Assembly (NCBI RefSeq): GCF_030867145.1
Contig: NC_134428.1
Location: 22,795,537 to 22,859,536, forward strand
Origin: Opisthocomus hoazin
Lineage: Eukaryota; Chordata; Aves; Opisthocomiformes; Opisthocomidae
Length of the DNA stretch: 64,000 nt
Reading direction: 5' to 3'
The notes under the pieces are model-generated. The model saw only the letters and a list, made by a program, of their open reading frames with translations, made no database searches and had not been told where the DNA came from. Below are positions 10,440 to 24,581 of this stretch, in pieces. Position 1 is the stretch's first letter. The number at the start of each line of letters is the position of its first letter. The position numbers and the translations under genes were made by a program.

Positions 10440-13400
10440 AGGTGGAGGGTTTTTTGTCTGTGTTACACTGCGTACTACAAAAATCAGACTGTAGAAAAAC
10501 AGAACTCCAGTCTAGTGGTAACCTGAAGAATTAGTTCATTATAGCAATTCTTTATAAAGCAAGCAATTTAATTCTGTAAGCACATTGTACCTGTAGGTTG
10601 AAGCTGTTTTGCAAACAAGTTGTTTTAAGCAGTGGAAAAAAAAAAAAACCACAAGAAAATTACTTTAAGGAGGAAAAGGCAAATTAGCAAATCTGACAAA
10701 TTTTAAAAGCTTGAATTAAAATTTAAAACCTAGCTATATATGTGGGTGCTAGTGAGACACAGATATGTGGTGGAATTGGCAGATGGTTTGGATGACAAAA
10801 ATGCCATTCAGATACAGGACAGGACGATACTTGATTCAGCAGAGGAGAGCAAGAGATGTGAAATTTAGACCTTTCTGTGCGTGATCACTGAAGACTAGCG
10901 AGTGGGGAATATGAAACCCAACTCCCTGGCTTGTGTATATGTGTGTCTTTCCTTAACAGTCTAAGGAATTACCCGCTCTAGGTTGCATGCTCTTGCTGTC
11001 GTACCATTTGCTGCATCGTGTTCGTGCAGTTGTGCTGTGAACCAGAAAGAACAGATAAGGATGAAAGATATTTCTTTTTCTCTTAGTAATATTTCACCTG
11101 AATTGACTCTGTTATGTGTCTGTGTAGGGTTGAACAAAAAGCTGTAGCGTTGGTAGCTTGAGGGGAGCGGTGCCTGGGTGATGGCAGAGGACCTGAATGG
11201 TGATGCTTGGAGGCTACGTACGGCAGTTTGAGTAACAACTGCTGCTGGTGTGCAACTGCTGCTTTCCTCTGGACTTTGCCACTGACAGATTGAGTGTGTT
11301 TGAATGTGCTCCACGTACTAGTGTTTTTTATTGTGAAGTGTGGCTAATACTAACTTCATTTGAAAGGTTCCGAGAAGGTAGAGCCCTGTTACTGCTACAG
11401 TTGTACGACTGTACCTGCTACTCTAAGTATTGCGTGGTTTCACAGGTGTACTAGGGTGTGCTGAGGCTGATATGTGAAACTTGTCTTATGTTTGCAGTCA
11501 TTAGAACTTATTCCTGTATGCAAATAATTTGCTTCTACTCCAGTTTCCCTGTGAAAAATAAATGAACCAGGGAGCGTAGAATGCGTGTAATCAGTGATCA
11601 GCTATTACAGAAAATCCACTTTTCACATTACGGCTTAATGAAATTAATAGTGTTTTTCTAAGTAATCAAGTTATGAGCCACTTGTTTCCCTCTTTAAACA
11701 GGCCTATCTCTAAGTTAAGATTTCTGTCTTCTATAATCAAACTCTGTGAAGATGTTTTAACGTTTTTGGTGGTGGTGGTTTAAAGCATCTGGTCACGGGG
11801 CATGTGCCTAGATCATACTCATGCTGCGTATAGTTGAGGGTGATGGGATAATGGGTTTGTAAATTAGCTCTTTATGGTACTGGTTTTCCTCTGGCCTGCT
11901 CCGTTGTGTAGTCTAGAGCAGCCCCAGGGCTGTTCTGAGCTGTGCCAGCTGGCTGTCGCCCTGCGGGACTGGTGTGCCAGATGGAGACAGCAGGAGAATA
12001 GCAGCACTCCAGGAAAACCCTGCCATGCTTCCTAGGGTGAGGAGAGGTGCTAGCTCTGCAGCCCCGTCAGCACGTCCTTGGGCAAGTGGCTGTGCTGGTA
12101 CTCAGTTACTCTTGTACTGGTGCGGCTGTGGAAAGGACTGGACTAGGGGGTCTGGGGGTCTTTTTTTTTTTTTTTTGAGGAGATGCATAATACAAGATTC
12201 AGCTTTTGAAACATTTTGAGTGTGATAGCATCTCCTTTTTTTTTGTTTTATGCTTCTGTACTGTCTGTGAAATGTTAAATTTCATAGCTTGTACGGATAA
12301 TCAAATAAGAAAAGAAATCTATCTTCGTATTAAGTGTGGTGTTTCCTGATATGTTATCCTATTTTTTTTTCCCCGACTACTGAAAAATGCTGTTATCGGT
12401 AAGATATCCAGACAAGAAAAAATTTGTTAATGATGATGGTTTTTCTTTTTTGTTAAAACAAAACCACCAAATGCTTCATGTTACTGCCTGAGAATGACAA
12501 CTTCAAACATACTCAAAATGCAAGATATCAGAAGTTTTAATCCCCTCATTGGGTGAGCTGACCTCATAGGTTTTACTGAAAGAAATTTGTTTCTTCGAAT
12601 ACCAGTGAAATCTGTTGTTGGTACTACTGCAGCATATTCAGGTAGGGCTGCTGATCCGCCTCAGCCCTGTGGCCTTCTCTGTATTCAAGAGCAAGCTTAG
12701 TCAGAGTAGTCTTCATGCAGCAGCAGCAGCAGCATAGTGTCATCTGCAGAAGATGTACCCCACAAAACCCATGCGTTTGAAAATTTCCGTCTTGTGGAGA
12801 TGAGGACAGTAAATGGGTGAAACTCCTTGAAGAACTGTATTGCCTGATGGCTGCTCAAACAGCAGACACTTTCCAGAGGAGCTGAGATGCACCAACTTAC
12901 CCGGTGTTTCGTCACTCCCTTGCCACAGAAGACTTTGTTCTCATTGCCCCATTAATGCAGCTAACACTTCTAATCCAGCAGCCCAAAATAGCTGTCAAGC
13001 CTGGATTTTACTCTGGTGGCATTTGCTGCACAGATAGTCGATATAACCCTATATGCTGAATGGTAGCTGGGGAAAAAAACCCAACTGAGGAGCATAAGCC
13101 TGTTTTGGTGAAATATTTCAAATAACTGATTTAAATAAGCTAATAAACTCAACATAATCGTAGGTAAAAAGGCCCTTCTCAGAAGAACAACTTCATGTGA
13201 GACAAAAATAATCCCCTATCAACCTTCAGAACTGTGTGGGTTCTAGTGGGAATACATAGGCAAGGAAGGATGTGCCCTGTACCTTCCTTGCTCCAGTGAT
13301 TGTCTGTGCTGAAGGCATGAACTAGGAGGAGAATGGACCACGCAAAGTGGTGGCTCTCATTCCCCCTTCCCGCGTCCCCCCTCGGCAGTATCTCTTTCTG

Positions 13401-16400
13401 CTCTTGAAGACAGAATCGTGGTATTTTTGTGATCCAGTAGGCCATTGTGTAGTTTTGGGAGTCAGCATTTTGTTAGCAAAGACCAGTGATTTAAGGCTGT
13501 GTCTATCATGAAAGATACACTAGCTTGAAGTAATGAAGTACTGGGAAGAAAGGTGTGGTGAGAAATAGTTTACAAGCTACTCTGTGGGAGTTAAAACCAG
13601 AACTGTCTGCTTTACCCCCCTTGTAATTTTACAGGAGTTGGAGGCTCGTGTGTTTTTGTTAGGATTGATGTGTGGATTTTTTTTTTTCTTTCCCTTGAGT
13701 GATCAGTTATAGATGATCATCAGCAGGTGTGATCTGTATGAATAATATGAATTAACTAGTGTTTCACAGCAATCTAGTGGAGCTTACGTGCTAGCGCTCT
13801 TCCCCAGAAGACGTGTCCAGCCTGCAGACACCTCACACTAAGCTGTGCCCCCTTGGATGAAGGTTGGTCTTCCCAGCCAATATAGCATTCATTTCATCAT
13901 TACAAGCCAGAATTAAAAAGCATTAGATGCATTTCCCTAATTGCTTTCCAAAGTAGATTTTTCCAAACTGACTTCGGTTACAGGATTTGCTTCAACTCGA
14001 TGTTTAGTCCTTTTTGCTAGACAACTTTCTTGCTACTTTCTTACAGGGAAGCTTCTAATCTCAGGGAATTGGAGCTAATTTTCTAGCAGGATAGTAGATG
14101 AATTGTAATCACTTCCTTACAAAATTCGCAACACATACTGTTCTTTTAATTCTGTCTAATGCTGTCATATTTGAGAGTTCGGAGGTATGTTACATCTACT
14201 TACAGGTATGTGTTTGAAATAAAGCTCTTCAAGGAAATAGTAAAATTTCCCTTTTGTCTTGCAGAAAGCTGTGTTCTATGTAAAACCATGCTGATTGTGA
14301 TGCCTGTTAGACATTTCCTGTTACTTTAAGCATCTTTTTATATCCAGCTATTACTAATAGTGAATTAGATTTTTTTATTTTCTTTTTTTAAGAGAAAAAA
14401 TCCTTTTGTCCTGGTTTTCCCCAGTGCTGAATCCCTTAACCTCACCTATTCATATGCTCCAAGTCACACTGCTTAACTTACTGAAGTATTTCCTTCAAGT
14501 GAAGATCTTATAAGTAGAACACATAATCTGTGAAATCAATTCTATCAGTATAATATTACATGTCTGTTCTGGTTCATGAAGCAAAGTAAAGTTGCATTTA
14601 GAGGCGAAGCTGATGGTTGGTGGGGTCTCCTAACTGCCTTTATAGAAAAACTCCTAGCAAACCAGATCAAAGAGCAGAAGTTACGCTTTACAGTCCTGTC
14701 GGTTCCGCAAAGCAGAAGGTCTAAATATGGTGAGTGTTCAAGAACGAAGGAGATTCCACCATGTTTTGTTTTCTTCAGCTTCATGGCTTTCTTCATTTCC
14801 TCTGTAGTTTTTAAGAAACTTGTGGTAAGGAACTTTGTTGTCAGGTGTCTTCTCTTTCTGGTCAGTTAGCTGGAAAAGTGGAATGGATGACCGTGAATCT
14901 GCCAGGCAGGACTCCTTAGTAGAGTTGGTTTTGATGTAATGTCGTGTCTGACCTTCCAGTGACACCAAAGCTGGTTTTGAATCTGCACTTGACTGACAGG
15001 TAATGGCATGTAGTGTTGGAAGACACAAAAGACTTGACAAACTCTGTAGCTCAGCATGACTAATGTCCTAAGTTGGACTTGGTGGTTGGTTTTTTTTTTT
15101 TTCCCCATACAATTTTCTTACTTCATGTCAGGTTGGTTTGACTTGATACTTTAATGATTTTGTCTTAAGCAGGAGAAATGTGCTGGGCTGTTTTCTAATT
15201 TTTATTTTTGTTCTGTAACTGTTCTTCGGAGCACATCCTCCATCATAGGCAGTACCTTGATTTCAGTTGCTGGTTTTTTTTTTTGTTTTTTTTTTTTTTT
15301 TTTCTTCCCCTTCCATACCTTGATTTTCACTTGGTGTTCCTACTTTTTTGGCTGTACACTGCCTTTTTCCCTAGAAATTATCTGTTTGTTTACAGTTTAG
15401 GCAAATGTCTGCATTTCTGTGCTCTGAAGTTTCTTAACGTGAGTCCACCCTTTCGAGTCTGGTCGTGGAGCACTACTCCTGGCACACTATCTGAGCAGAC
15501 TGCTCTTCATGCCAAGGTTGTAAGTGTTAATCTTGCTGCAAACTGGGGTGATAATTCACTGCTGTCACAGCAACACATGCTTAAAGTTGCTTCTTGCCAG
15601 ATTTGTTGGCTATATGCTACACTAGAGAAAATTATTTCAAGAGTCTTATTGCATAGCCAGATGCTGTAGAACTGGTGCAGTCAACCTCCCCTCCCCCTTT
15701 TTTATGACTGTTCTGACTTCAGGGAGGAAAAACTATCGTATAGTGCTCCACATTCCTGTGGAACACTAGTAACGAGGTAGACGAACTTCTGATCATGGCT
15801 CATTTCTCTGGTTTTGCTTCTAGGGAAGTTCCATTTTGTGTTTAGGTTAAAAGGGAAGGAAGGCTATTAAGGTAGGGTGAGGGGAATTGAAAAAGGAAGT
15901 AAACAGTGTCCCCCTTGCTGTTCTTGTTGTGTGTTCTGCAGTAGTTAAGTGTTGTGGGAGTTTGATGTGTTCTTTAAGAACACGTGCTAATGACTAGATT
16001 GGCTTGATTCTGGAGAACTGGTAACTTCTCCTGCCATCTTTGTCCTTAGGATCTTTCAGAAGAAGGAAACTTTGTGAACTCTCATTTGCTAATGATTAAC
16101 ATTATCTAGGCACTGGCCTGTAAGATGCTATTTGATTTACTTATGACTACTTTAGCTAGGTTAGGTGGTTCTAATTTTACCTCTCTTGGAATCTTTGTGC
16201 TGTTCTGTAAATTCCCAAGGATACATATCCTGCTACTGAAACTTACGGCTGTAGCCTGCAAAATCCTGTTATTTGCACTCAATGTAAGCCAAAGCGCAGG
16301 TCACCACTGACACTTGGTCACATCTACTCCTTGTAAGGCTTCTACAAGCCCCTACATCAGTAGCTGCTCAGTCGCTGAGATATTGTAGAGCTCTGAAGGA

Positions 16401-19400
16401 TTGGTGGCTTTTTGGTACAGGATCTGAGGTCCCCCCAGACAACTCAACATTTGCCCTCGTATACATGCTGTAGGAAAACGCAAGTTATTTAGTGCATTGC
16501 TTCTGAGGAAACTACATTTTGTGCATGGTGGTGTTTTGATTACCAGGGAAGTGAGATTTACTGATTGTTTAGTCAGACATATATTGGGGAAAGCATATTA
16601 GCAAGTTTATTTCCAGCATAAATCTCACAATGTCCAGTGGCTAGGCATTGTGTCACCAGTAAGTTTATTCTCTCTTATATTTTAAGAGAAGTTGCCATAG
16701 AAGTTACATTATTATGAAAGTGTTCCCACGGGTCAAGATCCAGGCAAAAATGCGGTGTAGGAAAGTTTGCTGTAGCATCACCCAAACTGTGTGTCCTGCA
16801 GCCTCCCCTGCTTTTCACTCTTTGTACCTTGATTATTTGCACTACCAGATTATAGGAAACACTAGCTTGAAAATCAGATCTAGGAAGGACTTTTTTCAGA
16901 CCTGAGTAAACCACCTCTTTACTTGGCAGGGTTAGCTTTTAAGCAACTGGAGGTGCTCTCAAGAAGGGCTGAGGCTGTACTCTCAAATTCTTTTTTTTAA
17001 TCCCACTGTAAAGCGTGAAGACTGTGTATTTGTCCACAAAACACTACACATGTTTATAACCATAGAAACAAAGCAAGAGATCAGAACTAGAAATCTATAT
17101 GGGATCTCGGGTAATACTTTTGCTCTACTCTGTGTGAGATTATTGGTGATTTGCAATTGTAATACTTTGCTCAAGAATCCCCTGGTTTTGCTTCAAGCTC
17201 TTAACTGGTTTTTCAAGTAAAGTATGCCAAGGCAGTTCTGGTTTTTGCTCAGGCAAAAGACTCAGTAACTCACTTTCTCCCACACTCCTGTGTTTTCCCT
17301 TGTCACCCCCATCCCAATGCTGCGGTTTGTGTGTACGTATTAGCCTTTCATTTTTCTGTATGCAGGGGCTTTAAGAGCCCAGACAACTTTATCATGCTGC
17401 TGGGGTAGCCTGTACAGCTCTTGGGAGCTGAGTAGAGAAAGGTTGAGTTCTGTGTCGTATTTCTGGCCTCCACTGACACATCGGAGTAAATCAGAGACTG
17501 AGGCTGAACCTGTGTTGCCGTGTGCGTTACAGGTATTGAATTTATTAGAGGTACCATTTATGTGAGCGCAGGGACGGAGATTTGCTCAGAACAAATTGCA
17601 AGATGAGTTCTCTGTTCTTACCAAAATTCATATTGTACTGTGGCTATCTCTTAATAGCAACTTTTTTTTTTTTTTTAACCAATACCAAAAGCATGTGCAA
17701 ACTTCTGCTGTTGCGTTAACTTGAGTAAGGAGTCTGGAGCTGTAATGAGCTGTTAGAATACCAGCTAATGCCCTAATCAGCAGAAAGTGCTGGTAAGTCT
17801 ATCTTAGTTTTGGAAACAGAGACGAGCTAGATCAGTGGAAGAGCATACCAGAAAGTACACCTCATCTGCTGAAGAATATTTGTTAGTATGTTGGGAGCAA
17901 TAAATAATGAAGAGTTTCTGAAGACTGTTAATGTTCCTGTAGTATGGGGAGGAACAAGGAAAGCACGTAATGATGAATACCTTAGTTCTCTCTTTCCCAG
18001 TGAGACAGCAGTTTCAGATCTTCAAGTCCAAAGCAGCTGTCACCCCCTCCCAAATTCAATTGTTCAGTTGGGAGACAGGAAGTATTAAGCTTATCTGTTG
18101 CTTGAACTGATTGATTTCAGACCTCAGTCATTTGCAGCTTTGGGGCAGAGCTTGTGGAGTCCTACCTTTTGATGACGTTTCCTTGTTGGAATGCAATGTG
18201 TTAACTTCTGAGATTGCATCAGATGGATTCCCTGCTTAAGGGGAAGCTGCGGATACCAGCAGACAGTTCGTGCTGATTTGGGGACAGAACTGAAATTCAG
18301 CAGGGAAGGCAGGACACGCAAAACCCGTGCCATCTGTCCTCTGGCTTGTTCAGGCTTCTCTGCAGCTCAGTCTTCCACTTAAATCCACTTTATATAAATC
18401 TTTAACAAAAAAACTTTTCAGTTTCTGTATGGAAAGTAAGTAAACTGAAAATAATGATAGATGGAAGCCCGACCAGCATCTAATGCCAAGTGGAGGAAGG
18501 TAGAAGAGTTGGAAGCAAAGTGTGTTGTTTGGGGTGGGGAGATGTTGGGGGAAGAGCGTTGTAAGAATGGATGGTCCAGGGAACCCGTGGTGTAAGCAGC
18601 GAGGTTACACCGGGGAAGTAACTCTAGCAACTAGCTACCTGAGCAGCAGAGAAGAAGCCAGAGTGCTGTTCAGGTGTAAATATCCCTCTATCTCAGAGGG
18701 GAAGTACGATTTTGGCTTGATTCTGTCCGAGCGGGTTTTGGTGATACAGCTGATTCTGTACATCCCCGCAATGTGTTCTCTCATAGGAGATTGCTCACGT
18801 GAGGCCTTGGAGCAGGCACTGTTGGCCAGGTTTGATTTCCCCAAAGGACGTTATGATGTCAGCAGAAGTTACTGTGTAGACTTAGGCTGCCTGTGTGTAT
18901 GAACACAGCTTTTTCGTATGAATGGCCTTCTTACCTTTTCGTCTTTCTTTTAAATGCTTAAATTCTGTGCAAAGTCTGTGTAGTTGCGTGTTAAACATAA
19001 CTCAGCTTTTTCCATTGATGCATGCTTGTGTTGAAATTCAAATTTAAAACCACTTAACAAAATAAAATTTTTCTATCTGTCTGAAAAACCGAACCTGTCA
19101 CTCTTGTGCTGTGGTAGCATACAAGATTTTGTGTTTCTACCACTATTCCTTGTTTTTTGGAGAGAAACTTGAATTACCATTATATTGGCTGCTGGGAAGC
19201 CAGTTAGAAATGATAACTTTTTTTATTCATTGGAAAACTAAATGAGTATATATGTCCCTGAAAAGCAGTGCTTGTGGTATCTAATGTCTGTTAATAATTT
19301 CTTAGGAGAAATTAGAGAAATACCAGTCAGTGTACTGATCTTCTACAGCTTTTCTAATTACTCCCTTGATTTTTGAAGCATAGATTTGTGTCAAGGTACA

Positions 19401-21437
19401 CTGGGGTATATTTGAACAAAATTCAGAGCAATAAAACTGTAACTGTAATTCATGTATGATCAGCAAAGCATGTATTTTATTAGTTTTGCTAGCAGTCTCT
19501 GTGTTTGAAATGCGTGGTTGGTTCTTTCTTAAGCTCGTGCTTCATTAAAGTTTTTGGACTATTCTGTCTTGTCTATCGGGCAGTGTCTCGCATTGCATTG
19601 GTGTTTGTAGGTATGTGGGTATTTAATTAAAAAAAAAAGTGTGTAAAGGCTGGTTTAGTAGTTACTCTTGGTAAAGCCTTTCCCCTTCTCTATGGGATTA
19701 TCTTCACCATAAAAGAAGAAAAACGTCACTGAAGTTGTTCCAGTCAGTCTGCATTCCATTGTTAAGTACTGGTGTGCTGAACAGTCACTGTTCTGTTGTA
19801 TTAGATTAATCATACAGTGACTTCATCAATATTGTTTTACTAAAAAAGCAGAGAATTATTGTAAATAGTTTGAAAATTAATTTCTCATTACGATCTCTGT
19901 GTCTCATGGAAGACTTCTATTGAATTTTATCTTGTATCATGAGAGACCAGAACTGTGGGACGAGAAAATCTTTTGGTGTTTAGAAGCATGTAAGAACACT
20001 TCTTTTTTGTGATGTTACTGTTGGGTAGAGCTCAGGGGCTTTTTTGGCAAGTATAAATGTGTTTCTGAATCTGAACTTTCTAAAGTCTTATTTTGAATCT
20101 TGATTTTTTTAAATACTTGATTGCACAGAATATCATTGTCATGGATTTTTGACTTTAATTAGTTTTTTTGTGTATATATATATATGTTAACAAAAATACA
20201 TATATAGTCAATGATAATTTGTTTAACCTTGGGAAGGAAAAGTGGAGAATGGTAATACAAGATAATTCAAGGTGTGTGGTATCCAGTAGAGTGCGGAATC
20301 TGTTTTTTCTCTACCTTTTTAAGGATCAGGTTCACTAATTTAGCAATCAATTAACGACTATTCAAGGTCTGCTGTGTTTTGTCAGAGCAACACAGGTAGA
20401 CCACATGCGCAACTTCCCCCCTCCGCCTTTATATCTTTTGGTAATTTCTTTGGATGTGCATGGCTGTTGGTGTTCCTGTCTCCTCTTGTTTGATTAAAAG
20501 AGGAATTTAGTAGTTTTTTAATTACGCACAGTATTAATGGTTACTCTGAATTTTTTGCTCGTTTTCTAAGAGAATACTTGGCAGCAAAAAAGCTGCATAA
20601 AACCTGTGGTATAAAGAACTGCTGTCCCTTGAAATAGCTGCTGGTGCTGACTTTTTTTTTTTCCTCAGTACAAGCAGAATCTAGCTGCCCAAGGAGAGAG
20701 AGTATCTTCTTTTGCTGTAAATAAGGAAAGCTGAAACTGCCGCAAAGAACAGGTGAATGGAGACAATAGTGTTCTTGTAAATGCAAACACCATTCCTCTG
20801 CTCCCTCCCCAATAGTCTGGTTGAAGAATGATGGCAATAGTGGCTGCTTTTGAAAGATTGTCACTGCTGCAAAGCGCTGCTCTTTAGTCTCTTTCAAAAA
20901 CGTGTTAGGAAAAAAAAAAACACACAACAAACCCGCCCCCCCAAAAAAAACCCAAAACAGAAGAGGGCAGTCTTTCCAGGTATATTCTTGTAATATTTTA
21001 CTCAATGTTAAGTTCACAAAATCATTATTATAACAATTAGAAGTGAAGTCTGAGCCATATATAAAATATGACAGGACCCACTTTTTAAATTAATTTGTGG
21101 CTAAAATAATAGAGAATTTGTTGTATAATGGAGAATTTGTAAATTCTCCAAACTCCTGTTTTATACTGTACGTGCAGTGTAATGGATGTGAGGATGGGCT
21201 GTATTTTGAGTATTTATCAAACATAGCAAATCTGTATTTTAAGGTGTTGCAGCTCACCATCTTGTAATGCTTGCAAATCCTGACTGGTAAATAATCCCTT
21301 CTCTGAAGAACTACAGAATGATTTCTTATCAGTAAATGGAGTTCTGGTTATTTCAACCCATTATCTGCTTGCCCAGCAGTCTTGGGTAACTGGAATTCAT
21401 CTGTATAGGACTGCCTTCTTTTCCTCTTTACCTTGCA

Positions 21438-21452
21438 CCCCCCCCCCCCCCC
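21438..21452. repeat. C15 homopolymer in intron 1
   Basis: Fifteen C residues, followed after three A by a further C5 run. No associated element was recognised. Confidence 0.8.
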
Positions 21453-24180
21453 AAACCCCCCTTGCAAAGAAACAGGATTTTGCTTTACCTCTTTCATTTA
21501 TATGTTGACCTGAGAGTTTGAACTTCTGATGTTCAAAGAGCTACGTCTTAGGGAGAAGTGTGGAGCTAGTCCAGGAATAATTTTTGTATGAACTGTAAAA
21601 GCCCTGCTGTTTCAGATGACCAGTTTATATTCTAAAGCAAGTAACAGAGTAACTTGTTTGCACAGTGGATTGTGAGGCTTTGCAGCTACTGCTTTTTTAT
21701 CAGTAATGCTTTTGGGTGGGGTTTGGTTTTTTTTTGAGAATTTAAAAGATCTGGTGATCTAGCTTTGTTTCTGGTTTTTAATTCAATCTTTTAATAAAAT
21801 CTCATACTGCAGGAAGTTTCACATTGGTATACGGAATAGTTACACTGATACTGGTATAACTAACTCCACACATGCACAAGCCCCGTATTCTAGGATTATC
21901 GTCAAGACATCAGTAGTTTCTGCCATAGACAAGGCTACTTTTTGCGAGTACAGGAATGCTGGAGCCTTCTTTTCCCATCGGTTCTGGAGCATTGTGTCAA
22001 ATCCGAAGCTGTACTTGGAAGGCTTTTTGGATACTGCTTTCCTGTCGTATTTTCAGACTCAGGCAGGTATTTCCTTCACAGCTCTGAGTGAGCTCTTCTG
22101 TCCTCGAGCAGGTGTCCTGAGGAGCAGTGAGTTCTGCTTCATCATTACACAGACTATGAGAGTTTAGCTGGCAAAGAGGAGACTTTCTTTTCTTGCAGCT
22201 TGTGTGAATCGTGGCAGCCATGTTAAGGTGAGATTCCATTACACAGAATTACGAGGTCACTGACTACAGCCCAGTCTGGCTTTGCAGATGTCAGTGACAC
22301 TCAGTCTGTTTGGATGGCCAAAAAGATGATTTGATTTTGTCACAGTTGCTGTCTACGAATAGCTCAATTGTGTTTGCTATAGGAGTTAAAAAGCAATTTG
22401 TTCCACCAATGCATTTTCCAATTTTGAGTTGTGTATTTTTTTCACTTGGGAGTCCTCAGATCTCTGGCTTTTGCTTTGCAAAGAAGTTATTTAAATCACG
22501 TGATTATTACATTTATACAACTGAAGTTGTCTTTTCTGTGTTCTGCTTTACATGAAAATGCATGTGCACCCAACTACCTTTAAACTCTGCTGATAAAATA
22601 AACTGTAAATTATATCCGAGTAATGTGTTTCTGAAAGCAGTCTGCAGCTTTAATATACAGATGCTCTATTTGTAAATGAAACAGTACTTACCTTAATTAT
22701 TAGTGTTAATGGACATTCTGTGGGCCCAGTATTTGCTAATGTCAGGTAGAATCTAAGTTCTGTCTTTTTATGCTTGACAAATGTGACAGTCACTGTAGTT
22801 CTGACTGTCTTGTCTGAACGAACCAATGGCATGTGCACGAGTAGTTGCTGGCAGTCACCTGCAATGCATAAGCAGACTATGTTGTTCCCTTCTTTCATGC
22901 ATCTTCTGCAGGCACTGTTACTACTACAATGCTACATGCTACTAATTTGTCAGGTGCATGTGCTCCAGAATGCTCTCTGTAACTGGTGAATGTCTTTCAG
23001 TTTCTCCTTGTACATTTATCTTTTTTTAAAGGTCTCTCTGCTCTTGCTGAAACCGATATGCTTCTGTCCAAGTGTGTGATGCTAACTACTGAATGTCTAT
23101 GGCGTTAATATAAGTAGACATAAATAGAGCAGGGCCTCTACAAAAAATGTATCTTCTCCCATCATACAAACTATACCTGTGTTCAGATACTATTTTTGGA
23201 TAGAAAATTTGCAGTGGCTTCCTGGAGCTCAATATATACTTGAGTATATAATGTACCTTTGGAAACTATCTTTACAGGAAATTGAGATTCAGAGTCCTTT
23301 TTTTTTCCTCTTCAAAGTAGAATGGTTACACGTTTTTAACGTGTATGCGTGTGTATATGTACGTAAGTTGTGGTTTCATTTGACAAGGAAGATTCATATA
23401 TGGTACAGTTCTGTTCAAAAGCCAAAGTTTCCCAAGAGCCAGTGGAGGAGAAGGGAGACATGAATGAAGTGGCTGAAACAATGTTGATTGTATTTGCAAT
23501 GCTCCTATTTTGCAAGATATAGACAGGAAAATAACGTTTTGGTTTTTTTTGAAACATAAAAACTGAGCTGGCTTACAGAATTTGAAGCAATGTGTACAAA
23601 TAGCTACTCCTGTTTACTTCTTGCCATGGATGTTATTTGGGGGGTTACTGTCTTTGTTTTAATAAACTAGTTTAACGTTTGGAGGGCAAACTGTACATCT
23701 TTTACATAAAACTGAAGACGAATCTTTACATGAATGGTGACATTAACTCTTAGCTGCACTAAATGCTTGCATATTTAAATGTTCTAGTAGTTGGACATTG
23801 CACAGAACAGCGTTTATATATAATTCATGTTTCTTGTACCAAGTGCTAAAGGAGTTGCCTGCAATAGTGATGCCTAAGAAGTTGTTGCATTCACTGGACT
23901 TCTGGTTTCCCACATTCTTCATAGCATTCCTGACCCGTCCACTATGTGAATTTTTTTTCTCCTGTCTCTTTTAGTGTCATCATTTATTTTACTTTTCTCT
24001 AGCAAAACTGTAGTGATGAGTTTGCTGTGCAGAAACACTTGTCCAAAGGGTTATGTGGAGTATGAATGTATCTGACAAATATTTTCTGTATTTCTCTTAG
24101 GAGGTAAGTTTTTGCCTGGGATTGGGGAATTGGGGAGTCCTAATGCAGATCTTGGGCTAAACACATGTAGGTAGTACTGT

Positions 24181-24581
24181 TCACAGAATCACAGTGTGGC
24201 AGGGGTTGGCAGGGACCTCTGTGGGTCACCCAGTCCAACCCCCTGCCCAAGCAGGGTCACCCAGAGCAGGCTGCACAGCACCGCGTCCAGGCGGGTCTGG
24301 AATATCTCCAGAGAAGGAGACTCCACAGCCTCCCTGGGCAGCCTGGGCCAGGGCTCCGTCACCCTCAGAGGGAAGAAGTTCTTCCTCATGTTCAGACGGA
24401 ACTTCCTGTGCTTCAGTTTGTGCCCGTTGCCCCTTGTCCTGTTGCTTGGCTCCACTGAAAAGTGTCTGGCCCCATCCTCCTGACACCCACCCTGCAGATA
24501 TTTGTAGGCATTTCTAAGGTCCCCTCTCAGCCTTCTCTTCTTCAGGCTGAACAAGCCCAGCTCCCTCAGTTTCTCCTCGTA
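24181..24581 (-). mobile_element. CR1 LINE 3' fragment, antisense to USP22
   Basis: The plus strand starts with CACAGAATCACAG, the reverse complement of the CR1 3' terminal octamer repeat, and continues with the typical 3' region (for example GTCACCCAGTCCAACCCCCT) as far as the conserved CTGAACAAGCCCAGCTCCCT near the 5' truncation. The minus strand keeps an open frame of 121 codons (24189-24554) that includes the C-terminal reverse-transcriptase ORF signature NGHKLKHRKFRLNMRKNFF. The element is 5'-truncated at about 400 bp, as most bird CR1 copies are, and cannot move by itself. The good frame suggests a relatively young copy. The subfamily was not assigned. Confidence 0.93.

Noticed and set aside
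12718..12734. Short CAG repeat.
   Set aside because: Only about five units, intronic and not in a coding frame.
20541..21017. A 158-codon open frame on the minus strand in intron 1.
   Set aside because: No recognisable domain, low-complexity Phe/Lys patches arising from homopolymers, and no conserved motif. It fits chance in a long intron.
22494..22505. Palindromic E-box AATCACGTGATT.
   Set aside because: A CACGTG with extended symmetry is expected occasionally in 64 kb; without conservation it is not supported as an enhancer.
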